Shown here piece after piece: positions 1-8,161 of a stretch of 40,935 nucleotides of DNA. The first letter of the stretch is position 1; each line of letters begins with the position of its first letter. The notes under the pieces are model-generated. The model did not search any database. It was given only the letters and a program-made list of their open reading frames with translations, and was not told the origin of the DNA. Made by a program: the position numbers and the translations under genes. Source of the DNA: Peptococcaceae bacterium (lineage in GTDB: Bacteria > Bacillota > Desulfitobacteriia > Desulfitobacteriales > Syntrophobotulaceae); NCBI GenBank assembly GCA_012839895.1, contig DUML01000065.1:1-40935 (forward strand), given 5' to 3'.

Positions 1-163
1 ATAAGGATTTTTTATTTGATTAATAGAGGATAATCAAGAATATCTACGCTTTTTCGCAAATTTCTTTCATTTTCTTATCCTAATGGTTATTGACAATTTG
101 AAAAATAATTTATGCAAGGTTAATGAGCTAAATAAATATAATAACTTAAATAAATAACTAAAA

Positions 164-421
164 CTAATAACTAATATTAATCAAATCCCGGCCGTCAATT
201 AAAATAACATCCAGGCCGATCTTAATTACTCTTTCCCAAGGAATATAAATATCTCCGCCCCGGCCCCCGCCAAAAAAACCCTTTCCCCGAGCGGGTTCAA
301 GCACCAGCAGCCCTTTCACGACACCTTTATCCAAATCTAAATCCAAGTCGATAATTGGACCCAAACGTCTGCCGTCTTCGATGTTAATAATATCCAGTAA
401 ACGTAGTTCGGAGACTCTCAC
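164..421 (-). CDS. ylmC: YlmC/YmxH family PRC-barrel sporulation protein
   Basis: Small (85 aa) single-domain PRC-barrel protein of the YlmC/YmxH family, often found beside sporulation sigma genes; its biochemical role is not established. The sequence shows the family pattern: an SELRLLDIINI start, then G-R-R-L-G-P-I-I-D-L-D-L-D, a hydrophobic strand (VVKGLLVLEP), a glycine-rich loop (about residues 45-56) and the IPWERVIKIG strand. I place the start at GTG 421, because the SD GGAGAGGGG (427-435) lies 8 bases upstream of it; an in-frame ATG at 442 has no SD. It is the last gene of the minus-strand block, 140 bases after sigG. I see no terminator in the AT-rich 163 bases beyond it. Confidence 0.85.
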   Translation of the reverse strand: MRVSELRLLDIINIEDGRRLGPIIDLDLDLDKGVVKGLLVLEPARGKGFFGGGRGGDIYIPWERVIKIGLDVILIDGRDLINISY

Positions 422-561
422 CTTAAAAGCCCCTCTCCTCATATCTTAGCTCAACCAAATCCTGTTCGGGAGTAACGTCAAAAAATGGTTCCCTAAATAA
501 TATGAGAATTTGAGGGAGGACATTCCTGTCCAAGGTAAATGTGAGCTCCTTTCTACCACTC

Positions 562-1335
562 CTAAACGTGTTTACGCATATGCTTTAAGGCCGCTTTCTC
601 CAGGCGAGAAACCTGGGCTTGGGAAATGCCGATTTCTTCGGCAACTTCCATTTGCGTTTTGCCCTGGAAAAATCTCAAAGCTATTATTTTCTTTTCTCTT
701 TCCCCAAGTTTCCCCATTCCTTCCCGGATAGCGATTGATTCCAGCCAAATCCGGTCAGATTGTTTGTCATCCCCTATTTGATCCATAACGAAAATAGGGT
801 CTCCTCCGTCATGGTAAATAGGCTCAAAAAGAGAAACCGGTTCTTGAATCGCATCCAGGGCAAAAATTACATCTTCTTGGGAGATTTCCAACTTAGCTGC
901 AATTTCATTAATGGTCGGCTCCCGGGAACATTCGGTTGCCAATTTGTCCCTGATCTGCAGGGCTTTATAAGCAATATCCCGCAAAGACCTACTGACCCTG
1001 ATAGGGTTATTGTCCCTTAAATAGCGCCTGATCTCCCCAATAATCATCGGTACGGCATAAGTAGAAAACTTGACGTTTTGCTTAAGATCAAAATTGTCTA
1101 TAGCCTTCATCAACCCTATACAGCCTACTTGAAAAAGGTCATCAACATGTTCGCCGCGGTTGCTGAAGCGTTGAATAACACTTAATACCAATCTGAGATT
1201 ACCCTTAATTAACTGTTCACGAGCGGATAAATCACCTGCCTGAAATTTAAGGAATAATTCTTTCATTTTGGAACCACTTAAGACGGGTAACTTGGATGTA
1301 TTCACTCCACAAATCTCAACTTTGTTTAACACCAT
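562..1335 (-). CDS. sigG: RNA polymerase sporulation sigma factor SigG (late forespore)
   Basis: Sigma-70 family factor that drives late forespore transcription. The N-terminus NKVEICGVNTSKLPVL is the hallmark of SigG and carries the stretch bound by anti-sigma factors. Region 2 follows (GNLRLVLSVIQRF, DLFQVGCIGLMKAIDNFD, FSTYAVPMIIGEIRRYLRDN), then region 3, then region 4 with the helix-turn-helix QMEVAEEIGISQAQVSRLEK. Length (257 aa) fits the family. The start is ATG 1335 with SD GGAGGG nine bases upstream; a TTG at 1341 is too close to that SD. It lies 82 bases after sigE, the usual spoIIGA-sigE-sigG order, so it may be reached by read-through as well as by a forespore promoter that I could not place confidently. 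Confidence 0.97.
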   Translation of the reverse strand: MVLNKVEICGVNTSKLPVLSGSKMKELFLKFQAGDLSAREQLIKGNLRLVLSVIQRFSNRGEHVDDLFQVGCIGLMKAIDNFDLKQNVKFSTYAVPMIIGEIRRYLRDNNPIRVSRSLRDIAYKALQIRDKLATECSREPTINEIAAKLEISQEDVIFALDAIQEPVSLFEPIYHDGGDPIFVMDQIGDDKQSDRIWLESIAIREGMGKLGEREKKIIALRFFQGKTQMEVAEEIGISQAQVSRLEKAALKHMRKHV

Positions 1336-1417
1336 TAACAAATACCCTCCGTGTGGTGCAATTCTTGGGCTATTCTTTGGAGAGTATTCCCTGTCTTAAG
1401 TTAAGTTATTCCATGCA

Positions 1418-2146
1418 CTATTGCAGTCGCACAAATTCTTTGCGCAACCGGCGAATAATCCTTTTTTCCAGCCTGGAAATATAGGACTGAGATATTCCTA
1501 AACGATCCGCAACTTCTTTTTGTGTTTTTTCTTCAACTCCCCCCATTCCAAATCTTAATTCCATGATAAGTTTTTCTCTTTCGGTTAAACTTTCCATGGC
1601 TTGATTCAAAAGATGCCTGTCGACTTCTTCTTCAATCGGCCGGGAAATAATATCGTTATCAGTTCCTAAAACATCCGACAGCAAAAGTTCATTGCCGTCC
1701 CAATCAATATTTAAAGGTTCATCGAAAGATACTTCAGCACGAGTTTTATTATTACGCCTTAAGTACATTAGGATCTCATTCTCGATACAACGAGAAGCAT
1801 AAGTAGCCAGCTTAATCCTTTTCAAAGGATCAAAGGTATTAACCGCTTTGATGAGGCCAATTGTACCAATGGAGACGAGATCCTCTATTCCAATCCCCGT
1901 ATTTTCAAACTTGCGGGAGATATAAACCACTAACCTCAAATTACGTTCGATTAATGTATTCTTAACAGACTTATCTCCTTGCTCCAACCTGCTAATAAGG
2001 TGCTCCTCTTCCTCAACGCTAAGCGGTGGAGGTAAAGCTTCACTGCTGCCGACATAAAATATCTGTCTGGCTCGCTTAAATCTCCTAAATAAATTATTTA
2101 AAACCTTATTCCACCCTGAAATAATTTTTGCTAGGACAGTCTTCAT
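1418..2146 (-). CDS. sigE: RNA polymerase sporulation sigma factor SigE precursor (pro-sigma E)
   Basis: Mother-cell sigma factor made as an inactive precursor. Residues 1-30 form a basic and hydrophobic pro-sequence. By alignment with Bacillus subtilis pro-sigma E, the SpoIIGA cleavage site falls at about Phe30/Tyr31 in [14 protein letters not shown]. Region 2 ([49 protein letters not shown]), the [20 protein letters not shown] segment and the region 4 helix-turn-helix ([20 protein letters not shown]) are all intact. The ATG overlaps the spoIIGA stop by one base (TAATG) behind a strong AAGGAGGAGA SD, which implies translational coupling between protease and substrate. Confidence 0.98.
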   Translation of the reverse strand: MKTVLAKIISGWNKVLNNLFRRFKRARQIFYVGSSEALPPPLSVEEEEHLISRLEQGDKSVKNTLIERNLRLVVYISRKFENTGIGIEDLVSIGTIGLIKAVNTFDPLKRIKLATYASRCIENEILMYLRRNNKTRAEVSFDEPLNIDWDGNELLLSDVLGTDNDIISRPIEEEVDRHLLNQAMESLTEREKLIMELRFGMGGVEEKTQKEVADRLGISQSYISRLEKRIIRRLRKEFVRLQ

Positions 2147-3048
2147 TAAGCGATCTCCTCCTTGCCTTTAAGTTTCTGGATGTGTTCAGGATGAAGTAAA
2201 GCTTGGAACTTCCTCTCCGTGCTTAAGGTTTGGGGCACCAAAGCTACGGTGGCAGGATGCTCCCATTCTTGATCTCCCTGGCTGAACTTAACCTGTCCTA
2301 AGCGAATGCCCAACAGCCAAGTCTGGCCGTTAATACCTTTAGCCGCAATAAAAACTAACTTGTGTAAAGAGCTCTCTTCGTCTTGCCAAAGGTAAGACCA
2401 AGGGTTAGGGCTTTCCTGCCAGGGTAGTTGCAAAAATTGCTTTATTTTCTCCGGTAATACCTTTTGGGCTGCTCTTTCTTCTAACAGCATCACCGGAGTT
2501 CCTGTCAGGGGATCTCTTAATTCGTTGCCGGTATCTAAAAGGGCTTTAACCTTAAGTTTCCTCTCCGGCTCAAAACACAGTTCGGCATCATAGAGAACAT
2601 TATCTAAATAAAGATTGGTTTTCAGGCTTTTTTCCCAGAATTTATACCCTGCCATCAAGACCAACGCCGTCATAGGCAAAAACCAGAGATCCCGCAGGTT
2701 GAGAAATGAATTTTCACCTCCTGTAAGACCAAACCAAGCTGAAAGGGCAAAATAGATTCCGCCGCTGACAGCTGCCAAGAGGCTAAAATAAAGTACTCCC
2801 CGGGCTAACTCTCCAAAGCTTTTGGTCTTTAAGCCTAGCCCGACCATTGCCACCGGAATAATAACTTTAGCAGCAATAAGCGGAGCGGATAAATCAAAGA
2901 GTATTAAAAAAACCGGTATTTCCCCTAGTAAAACAGCCAAAAAAAGATTTAACCCCGAGATCTTTTTGCGTAGAAGATAAGCCGTGAATAATAATAAAAA
3001 GGCGTCCATTGCTCCATTGACAATGAGAATGATATCCAGGTAAATCAT
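2146..3048 (-). CDS. spoIIGA: Sigma-E processing aspartic peptidase SpoIIGA
   Basis: Membrane-embedded aspartic protease that removes the SigE pro-sequence after a signal from the forespore. The N-terminal half (about residues 1-140) is a run of five to six hydrophobic segments. The C-terminal half holds the protease domain with catalytic Asp172 in [16 protein letters not shown]. The start is ATG 3048 with SD AAGGA eight bases upstream. It sits directly upstream of its substrate gene, as in other spore formers. A TATAAT box with an overlapping Spo0A-like element at 3089-3123 is the likely promoter, and the ftsZ terminator at 3197-3228 separates it from the dcw transcript. Confidence 0.96.
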   Translation of the reverse strand: MIYLDIILIVNGAMDAFLLLFTAYLLRKKISGLNLFLAVLLGEIPVFLILFDLSAPLIAAKVIIPVAMVGLGLKTKSFGELARGVLYFSLLAAVSGGIYFALSAWFGLTGGENSFLNLRDLWFLPMTALVLMAGYKFWEKSLKTNLYLDNVLYDAELCFEPERKLKVKALLDTGNELRDPLTGTPVMLLEERAAQKVLPEKIKQFLQLPWQESPNPWSYLWQDEESSLHKLVFIAAKGINGQTWLLGIRLGQVKFSQGDQEWEHPATVALVPQTLSTERKFQALLHPEHIQKLKGKEEIA

Positions 3049-3088
3049 ACCCGAATTCCTTTCAGCCTTAGCAATTTCTCATTAACAA

Positions 3089-3123
3089 ATTATAACTTGC
3101 CTGGCCAATAAATTCTGTCGCAA
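3089..3123 (-). promoter_or_regulatory. Candidate Spo0A-activated promoter of spoIIGA
   Basis: A perfect TATAAT lies on the minus strand at 3089-3094, 40 bases before the spoIIGA start. No usual -35 sits 17 bases away; instead TTGCGA occurs at 3118-3123, 23 bases upstream. It overlaps TTCTGTCGCAA (plus strand 3113-3123), which differs from the Spo0A box core TGTCGAA by one base. The B. subtilis spoIIG promoter is known for a 22-bp spacer with 0A boxes over the -35, so this layout is a close analogue. The call is inference from pattern. Confidence 0.5.
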
Positions 3124-3196
3124 TAGGTTGTTCTCCTGACCGATTTTTTTAGCAAAGCAGAAGTACATCCTGTTGTTTCTTAGGCTTTTCTGGCAA

Positions 3197-3228
3197 AGAA
3201 AAAGGAAGGCCCCAAAAAAGAGCCTCCC
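3197..3228 (-). terminator. Rho-independent terminator after ftsZ
   Basis: On the minus strand, GGGAGGCTC (3228-3220) can pair with GGGGCCTTCC (3213-3204) through a T-rich loop, with one or two G-U pairs, and is followed by TTTTTCTTT. It lies 52 bases after the ftsZ stop and would end the dcw transcript before the spoIIGA promoter. Confidence 0.75.
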
Positions 3229-3279
3229 TATTCTTCTTCAATTCACATGTCTTCGGTGAGTGGAATATTTGGTCAATTC

Positions 3280-4347
3280 TTATTTTCTATACTTGAGAAA
3301 AACGGGGATATCCACATCATCGTGGAAAAAACTATCTCTGTCGGACTTGCCAATAGCTTCCTGCAGAGCTTTCGGCCTTTTTATGGAATTTGTTCTCTGC
3401 TCAAAGCCGGTGGCAATAACTGTTACCCGCAAATCATCCTTCATGTTTTCATCAATAACTGCGCCGAAAATAATATTGGCATCCTGATCAGCTGCTTCCC
3501 CAACAATCTCCGAAGCCTGGTTAACTTCCAACAAGGTAAGATTAGGCCCACCGGTAATATTTAAGAGCAGTCCTTTAGCGCCTTCAATAGATGTTTCCAG
3601 CAATGGACTGGAAATGGCTTTGCGGGCTGCATCCACGGCTCTGTTTTCCCCGGAAGCTTGCCCAATTCCCATTAAAGCTGAACCGGTATCAGCCATAATG
3701 GTCTTAACATCGGCGAAATCCAAATTAATCAGACCAGGAATGGTAATCAAATCGGATATGCCTTGCACACCTTGTAATAAAACATCATCAGCAATCCTAA
3801 AAGCTTCCTGAATAGTTGTATGTTTATCCACCACTTGTAAAAGTCGATCATTGGGAATAGTAATTAATGTATCAACTTTTTCTCTTAATTCCAGGATACC
3901 TCTCTCAGCCTGCATTGCTCTTTTCCGACCTTCGAAGGAAAAAGGCCTGGTTACCACCCCAACTGTCAAAGCGCCTACTTCTCTGGCAATCTCAGCAACC
4001 ACCGGAGCAGCGCCGGTTCCTGTACCTCCCCCCATACCGGCAGCTACAAAAACCATATCGGCACCCAGCAAAGCTTTTGCTATTTCATCTCTGCTTTCTT
4101 CCGCAGCGCTGTGGCCAATTTCAGGATTGGCTCCTGCCCCCAAGCCTTTAGTTAGTTTTACGCCAATTTGTATTTTTTCTGCTGCCCTTGACATCTGCAA
4201 AGCTTGAGCATCAGTGTTAATACCAATAAACTCTACCCCTTTAAGGCCGGCTGCAATCATCCGATTAACCGCATTATTGCCCCCGCCGCCAACACCAATT
4301 ACTTTAATCCTGGCAAATTGGTTCTCTTCATTATCAAATTCCAGCAT
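3280..4347 (-). CDS. ftsZ: Cell division protein FtsZ
   Basis: Tubulin-like GTPase that forms the cytokinetic Z-ring. The nucleotide-binding N-terminus [17 protein letters not shown] and the tubulin signature GGGTGTG (residues 106-112) are intact, as is the T7-loop region [11 protein letters not shown]. The C-terminal tail ends in the conserved interaction peptide [10 protein letters not shown]. The start is ATG 4347, seven bases after AAGGAGG; an in-frame TTG at 4371 precedes the SD and is unlikely. It is 355 aa, with a short C-terminal linker. The gene upstream is sbp, not ftsA, so another membrane tether (for example SepF elsewhere in the genome) would be needed. The 162-base gap before it shows no clear promoter. 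Confidence 0.98.
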   Translation of the reverse strand: MLEFDNEENQFARIKVIGVGGGGNNAVNRMIAAGLKGVEFIGINTDAQALQMSRAAEKIQIGVKLTKGLGAGANPEIGHSAAEESRDEIAKALLGADMVFVAAGMGGGTGTGAAPVVAEIAREVGALTVGVVTRPFSFEGRKRAMQAERGILELREKVDTLITIPNDRLLQVVDKHTTIQEAFRIADDVLLQGVQGISDLITIPGLINLDFADVKTIMADTGSALMGIGQASGENRAVDAARKAISSPLLETSIEGAKGLLLNITGGPNLTLLEVNQASEIVGEAADQDANIIFGAVIDENMKDDLRVTVIATGFEQRTNSIKRPKALQEAIGKSDRDSFFHDDVDIPVFLKYRK

Positions 4348-4509
4348 TCCCCTGCCTCCTTTTAGTTTCAACCTCTATTGTTAATCCGACAGTGTTTACT
4401 AACCGCTATTAAATAAAAATACACCATAACAATTTCGCTATTAAGGACAATTACTCCTCTTTTTCACAACCCCTAAATTAAAATATTTTCAACTTTAGCC
4501 CAATTCCTG

Positions 4510-4854
4510 CTAGTCCTTATTGACCTTATTAATAATGTGCCTGCGGATGATACTGATATTTTGGAAAACCCTAGTACCGAAGGCTACTACAGCAGCCAAG
4601 TACAAGTCCACTCCGATCCGGTCTCCGATAAAAGCCAACAGTCCGGCCATGATAATATTAACAAAGAAGCCGCTTAAAAAAATTGTGCTGTCGAAAGACT
4701 CTTCCTGGTAAGACCTTATACCACCCATTACAGAGTCAAAAGCAACCAGTATCGCCACTGAGAAATACTTGGCATATTCAACCGGTATATTAATTGGGCT
4801 GATAAACCCAATAACCAAACCTAATAACAAACCAAAAACCGGTAACCAAATCAT
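4510..4854 (-). CDS. sbp: Small basic membrane protein Sbp (DUF1290)
   Basis: Integral membrane protein of the Sbp/DUF1290 family, commonly placed next to ftsZ; its function is unknown. Three to four hydrophobic segments are visible (about residues 2-18, 30-42, 58-78 and 82-95), with a conserved FDSVMGGIRSYQE core and a basic C-terminus (IIRRHIINKVNKD). The start is ATG 4854, seven bases from GGAGG; an ATG at 4860 is only one base from that SD. It follows ftsQ by 13 bases and is probably co-transcribed. Confidence 0.9.
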   Translation of the reverse strand: MIWLPVFGLLLGLVIGFISPINIPVEYAKYFSVAILVAFDSVMGGIRSYQEESFDSTIFLSGFFVNIIMAGLLAFIGDRIGVDLYLAAVVAFGTRVFQNISIIRRHIINKVNKD

Positions 4855-4867
4855 ATCCATTCCTCCA

Positions 4868-5593
4868 CTATAACCCTATCACTGGTTTACCCGAAGTAAG
4901 GTCAATGTACTTAACTGCATGTTGCATCTCCTGATATTCACTGCTTTCCATCAGTTTCCACAAAAGCTGTAACTTTTCGGAATAATTTTCGCCATAACCC
5001 AAGCGAACTTCCGTCTTGGTAGTCAAGTAAAGAAAAATCTGCTCATTCTGAGCGATATGTACTTCTCCCAAGACAGAAAGCAAACCGGCCGGAGCTTGTC
5101 CTACTAAAAGAAGGGCTTTATCCAGTTTAGGATTGTTGAACTTCTGTCCTAGGCCAATATTATCCGGCACTTCGATCCCAGTGAGTATCGGGTAGTCCTC
5201 TTCCGGCCAGCTGTCGTAAAATCTAAGAACAATTCCTTGGGAATCGACCTCCACCAAACTGCTAGTATTTAAAATCAAAGCTGCCGGAACCCGTTCCTTA
5301 ATCTTGATGACAATAGTCGCCGGGAGCTCTTTTTGAGCGACAACCTGGTCAACAAGAGGATGAAGCTTGACCTTCTCGGCCACAGTATCGGTATCGGTCA
5401 AAAAAAGATTTTCCCCTTTAACCGGGCCTAACAATTTATAAACTTCATCCTCGGTAATTTTATTCAAGCCTTCCAACCGAACATTATCTATTGTGAAAAA
5501 ATCCGATTTGGAAAACATAAACAAGCTTACTGCTATTAAACAAAGCAGGGCAATAAAATAGAGAAATGTTGTGTTTGGTCTGGCTTGAGGCAA
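4868..5593 (-). CDS. ftsQ: Cell division protein FtsQ/DivIB
   Basis: Bitopic divisome protein that bridges the cytoplasmic ring and septal wall synthesis. It has a short cytoplasmic tail, one transmembrane segment (about residues 10-28), a POTRA domain beginning FTIDNVRLEGLNKITEDEV (about 32-100), and an extracellular beta domain ending near residue 240. The reading frame starts at TTG 5593, with SD GGGAGAG upstream; no nearby ATG fits. It sits between murA (68 bases) and sbp (13 bases), which agrees with membership of the dcw operon. The sequence is weakly conserved, as usual for this family, but order and topology are diagnostic. Confidence 0.93.
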   Translation of the reverse strand: MPQARPNTTFLYFIALLCLIAVSLFMFSKSDFFTIDNVRLEGLNKITEDEVYKLLGPVKGENLFLTDTDTVAEKVKLHPLVDQVVAQKELPATIVIKIKERVPAALILNTSSLVEVDSQGIVLRFYDSWPEEDYPILTGIEVPDNIGLGQKFNNPKLDKALLLVGQAPAGLLSVLGEVHIAQNEQIFLYLTTKTEVRLGYGENYSEKLQLLWKLMESSEYQEMQHAVKYIDLTSGKPVIGL

Positions 5594-5661
5594 ATTATCT
5601 CTCTCCCACCCTCTATTTCGTATATTTTACAATATTAGGGCAAACCGGTGCAAATAATATT

Positions 5662-6927
5662 TTAGGAGTGCTTAACGACCCTATGTAATTTTGCACCTAA
5701 AGCTCTATATTTTTCTTCCAAGTTTTCATAACCGCGGTCAATATGATTGACTTTTTCCAAAACGGTGGCTTCTTCGGCGGCTAAAGCTGCTAAAAATAGC
5801 GCTGCGCCGGCTCTTAAGTCCGTAGCCTCAACAAAAGCCCCTTCCAAAGTCGGTACACCTCTGATAATGGCAGTTCTCCCCTCAACGGTAATATTGGCTC
5901 CCATCCTCATCAGCTCTGCCACATGCTGAAAGCGGTTTTCGAAGATTGTCTCGGTCAAAATGCTGGTACCTTCGGCGATAGTCAGCAAAGCTAAAAACTG
6001 AGGCTGCATATCGGTGGGAAAACCCGGATAAGCTAAAGTCTTAATTTCCAAAGCTTTAAATTTTCCCTTATGTCTCACTCTGATACTGTCTCCATTGACA
6101 ATAACTTCCGCCCCGCCCTGCCGCAGTTTGGCGATAACTGGGCTGATATGTTCCGGGACAACATTTTCCACCGTAATATCGCCGCCGGTCATGACAGCCG
6201 CCAGCATATGGGTGCCTGCTTCTATTCTATCGGGAATAACGATATGCTCGGCGCCGTGCAACTTTGAGACTCCATCAATTCTAATAACATGAGTGCCTGC
6301 CCCCCGGACTTTTGCTCCCATTTTATTTAAAAGATTCTGAAGATCGACAATTTCCGGTTCCCTGGCCGCATTGCGAATAATTGTAGTCCCTTCGGCCAAG
6401 ACTGCAGCCATCATCAAGTTTTCCGTTGCCCCTACACTTGGAATATCCAGATAAATATCGCCTCCTCTGAGCTTTTCAGCTCTGGCTTCAATGTAGCCAT
6501 GTTTTTCCCGGATGGTAACCCCAAGTTCTTTCAAACCTTTAATATGCTGATCCATTGGACGGGTTCCAATAGCACAACCACCCGGTTTGGAAATATTAAC
6601 CTTGCCGCATCTGGCAATCATTGGGCCTAAGATCAAATTGGAAGCCCGCATTTTTCTCATTAATTCTTCTTGCACTGTATAACCGGTCAGGGTAGAAGTA
6701 TCCAACTTCATTTCATTTTTTAGAAATTCAACCTTGCAACCTAAGCTCTTCAGAACTTCCGCCATATTAATTATATCGGTTAACCTGGGCACTCCGTTTA
6801 GTATAACTTGACCTCCGGCTAAAATAGCAGCTGCCATTAAAGGGAGAGCTGCATTTTTCGCCCCACTTGTTCTAACCCGGCCTTCCAGGCGTTGTTTCCC
6901 GGTAATGACATAGCGATCCATCGTCAT
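5662..6927 (-). CDS. murA: UDP-N-acetylglucosamine 1-carboxyvinyltransferase MurA
   Basis: First committed step of peptidoglycan synthesis: it transfers enolpyruvate from PEP to UDP-GlcNAc in the cytoplasm. The two-domain inverted alpha/beta fold is complete. The substrate pair Lys24-Asn25 is seen in TSGAKNAALPL. The catalytic Cys118 is present in KPGGCAIGTRPMDQH, so the enzyme is of the fosfomycin-binding Cys type. Length is 421 aa. The start is ATG 6927, seven bases after AAAGGAGG; the TTG at 6948 lies upstream of the SD. The 235-base leader contains two tandem duplications and an imperfect hairpin (7027-7073) with AAGAGA/TCTCTT arms, so an internal promoter or attenuation is possible but not proven. 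Confidence 0.98.
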   Translation of the reverse strand: MTMDRYVITGKQRLEGRVRTSGAKNAALPLMAAAILAGGQVILNGVPRLTDIINMAEVLKSLGCKVEFLKNEMKLDTSTLTGYTVQEELMRKMRASNLILGPMIARCGKVNISKPGGCAIGTRPMDQHIKGLKELGVTIREKHGYIEARAEKLRGGDIYLDIPSVGATENLMMAAVLAEGTTIIRNAAREPEIVDLQNLLNKMGAKVRGAGTHVIRIDGVSKLHGAEHIVIPDRIEAGTHMLAAVMTGGDITVENVVPEHISPVIAKLRQGGAEVIVNGDSIRVRHKGKFKALEIKTLAYPGFPTDMQPQFLALLTIAEGTSILTETIFENRFQHVAELMRMGANITVEGRTAIIRGVPTLEGAFVEATDLRAGAALFLAALAAEEATVLEKVNHIDRGYENLEEKYRALGAKLHRVVKHS

Positions 6928-6943
6928 GCCTTCTCCTCCTTTA

Positions 6944-6988
6944 TCCAAGCAAGTATTCTATCTATTGTCCAAGCAATATTCCATCTAT
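6944..6988. repeat. Imperfect tandem duplication upstream of murA
   Basis: Two adjacent copies of a unit of about 24 bases beginning TCCAAGCAA and ending ATCTAT (6944-6965 and 6968-6988), differing by one indel and one base. They lie in the murA leader just before the SD. A second direct repeat, AAGAGCTATAG at 7101-7111 and 7118-7128 (17-base period), lies in the same gap. Confidence 0.75.
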
Positions 6989-7162
6989 ATACGATCAAAA
7001 ACCTAGTAAGACAAAAAAATCAAGACAACAAAATCCCAAGAGACGATATCCGATTTTTCCGGCCTCTCTTCAGCGTTTTCTAATTACTATTTATTTTTTC
7101 AAGAGCTATAGATTTTAAGAGCTATAGAGCTAAAGAAATACACTCTGTCACTAAGCCAAAAA

Positions 7163-8041
7163 CTAACAAATAATTCTAACCTCAGTCTCCAACTCTATAT
7201 TAAACTTTGCTTTAACATCCTCTTGAATTGCGACAATTAGCTTCCGTACATCAGAAGCTTTGGCCTTTCCTTTGTTGACGATAAAATTGGCATGCTCTTC
7301 CGAGACTTGGGCATCGCCAATTTGGCGCCCTTTCCAACCGGCCAATTCAATCAGCCTGCCGGCAGAATCTCCTTGGGGATTACGAAAAACACTGCCGGCA
7401 TTAGGGTATTCCCAGGGTTGAGCTGCTTTTCTTCGAACCTTAAAATCTTCCATATTTTTTTTAATAACACTTTTTTCTCCCCGGGTGAGCTTCAATGTAG
7501 TTTCCAACACTAGGTAATTTTTCTCTAAAAGGGAACTTTTCCTATACTCAAAGCTAAGCTCCGGAGCGCTCAAGTTCAAAACCTCTCCTTCAAGGGTTAA
7601 AGCCAGGACATTCTTTACCAGCCTGCCGATTTCTCCTCCGAAAGCCCCGGCATTAATAGCCACTGCCGCCCCAACTGTGCCCGGAATCCCCGAAGCGAAT
7701 TCCAGGCCGCTTAATGACCGCTCGGCCGCTTCTCTCGCTAGGCGCATCAGAGAATAGCCTGCTTCACAAGTAACTGTTTCTTCTTCCCATGTAATTTTTT
7801 TCAAGTCCGTAGTGACAATTGTTATTCCTCGCAACACGTCATCAGGAAGAAGAACATTGGAGCCCCGCCCCAGCAAGAGGAAAGGCAGTTCTTTTTTCCG
7901 GCACCACTCTACCATAGTCACCAGGTCTTCCTTAGTGGCAGGCCAAAAAACTATTTCACCCCGGCCGCCAATTTTCCACGTATTAAGTTTACTTAAAGGG
8001 TAATCTCGTTCCAACCTACCCTTTAGTAACGGCAAATCCAT
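7163..8041 (-). CDS. murB: UDP-N-acetylenolpyruvoylglucosamine reductase MurB
   Basis: FAD enzyme that reduces the MurA product to UDP-MurNAc with NADPH. The FAD-binding N-terminal half has NTWKIGGRGEIVFWPAT, LLGRGSNVLL and SGIPGTVGAAVAINAGAFGGE. The C-terminal substrate domain has the catalytic-serine motif PNAGSVFRNP, and Glu/His/Asn of EEHANFIVNKG follow. At 292 aa it is a type II MurB, the common form in Gram-positives. ATG 8041 follows GGAG by eight bases and is immediately preceded, in the same frame, by the TGA of an 18-codon ORF with its own strong SD. It sits between murG and murA, as in many Clostridia. Confidence 0.97.
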   Translation of the reverse strand: MDLPLLKGRLERDYPLSKLNTWKIGGRGEIVFWPATKEDLVTMVEWCRKKELPFLLLGRGSNVLLPDDVLRGITIVTTDLKKITWEEETVTCEAGYSLMRLAREAAERSLSGLEFASGIPGTVGAAVAINAGAFGGEIGRLVKNVLALTLEGEVLNLSAPELSFEYRKSSLLEKNYLVLETTLKLTRGEKSVIKKNMEDFKVRRKAAQPWEYPNAGSVFRNPQGDSAGRLIELAGWKGRQIGDAQVSEEHANFIVNKGKAKASDVRKLIVAIQEDVKAKFNIELETEVRIIC

Positions 8042-8098
8042 TCAGTTCACTCCGGCTTCTCCTGGATTTAAATCAAACCAAAGATATGTACAAACCAT
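8042..8098 (-). CDS. 18-codon leader ORF directly abutting murB
   Basis: ATG 8098 is preceded by the near-perfect SD AAAGGAGGT at seven-base spacing and opens an 18-codon frame, MVCTYLWFDLNPGEAGVN, that ends in TGA. The next codon is the murB ATG in the same frame. I recognise no peptide family. The strong SD and exact abutment suggest a translated leader that re-initiates into murB. It could be a relic of an older, longer murB start now interrupted by TGA. Confidence 0.5.
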   Translation of the reverse strand: MVCTYLWFDLNPGEAGVN

Positions 8099-8104
8099 TA
8101 TCTA

Positions 8105-8140
8105 CCTCCTTTCTCTACTGCATATGTTATGCACAGGAGG
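8105..8140 (-). promoter_or_regulatory. Hairpin that can sequester the leader-ORF SD
   Basis: Between murG and the leader ORF, TGCATA (8119-8124) and TATGCA (8128-8133) form a perfect six-base stem with a three-base loop. Outside it, 8105-8110 (AGGAGG in the transcript) pairs exactly with 8135-8140 (CCTCCT). The AGGAGG arm is the SD of the 18-codon ORF, so folding would hide it. There is no U-tract, so this is more like translational control than termination. Confidence 0.5.
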
Positions 8141-8161
8141 CAGAAAGGTGAAAAAACACTC

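Noticed and set aside
9-43. Inverted repeat TTGATTA...TAATCAA after ylmC as a terminator
   Set aside because: On the minus strand the stem is followed by A-rich, not T-rich, sequence; too AT-rich to weigh.
1336-1417. Sigma-F/G promoter before sigG
   Set aside because: GCATG and GGGAATACTC elements are present but 20 bases apart, too far for the consensus spacing.
4371-4510. Separate ftsZ promoter
   Set aside because: Several partial -35 and -10 hexamers exist but none at proper spacing.
8042-8044. TGA before murB as a selenocysteine codon, given selA in the window
   Set aside because: No SECIS-like hairpin follows, MurB needs no extension, and murB has its own SD and canonical start.
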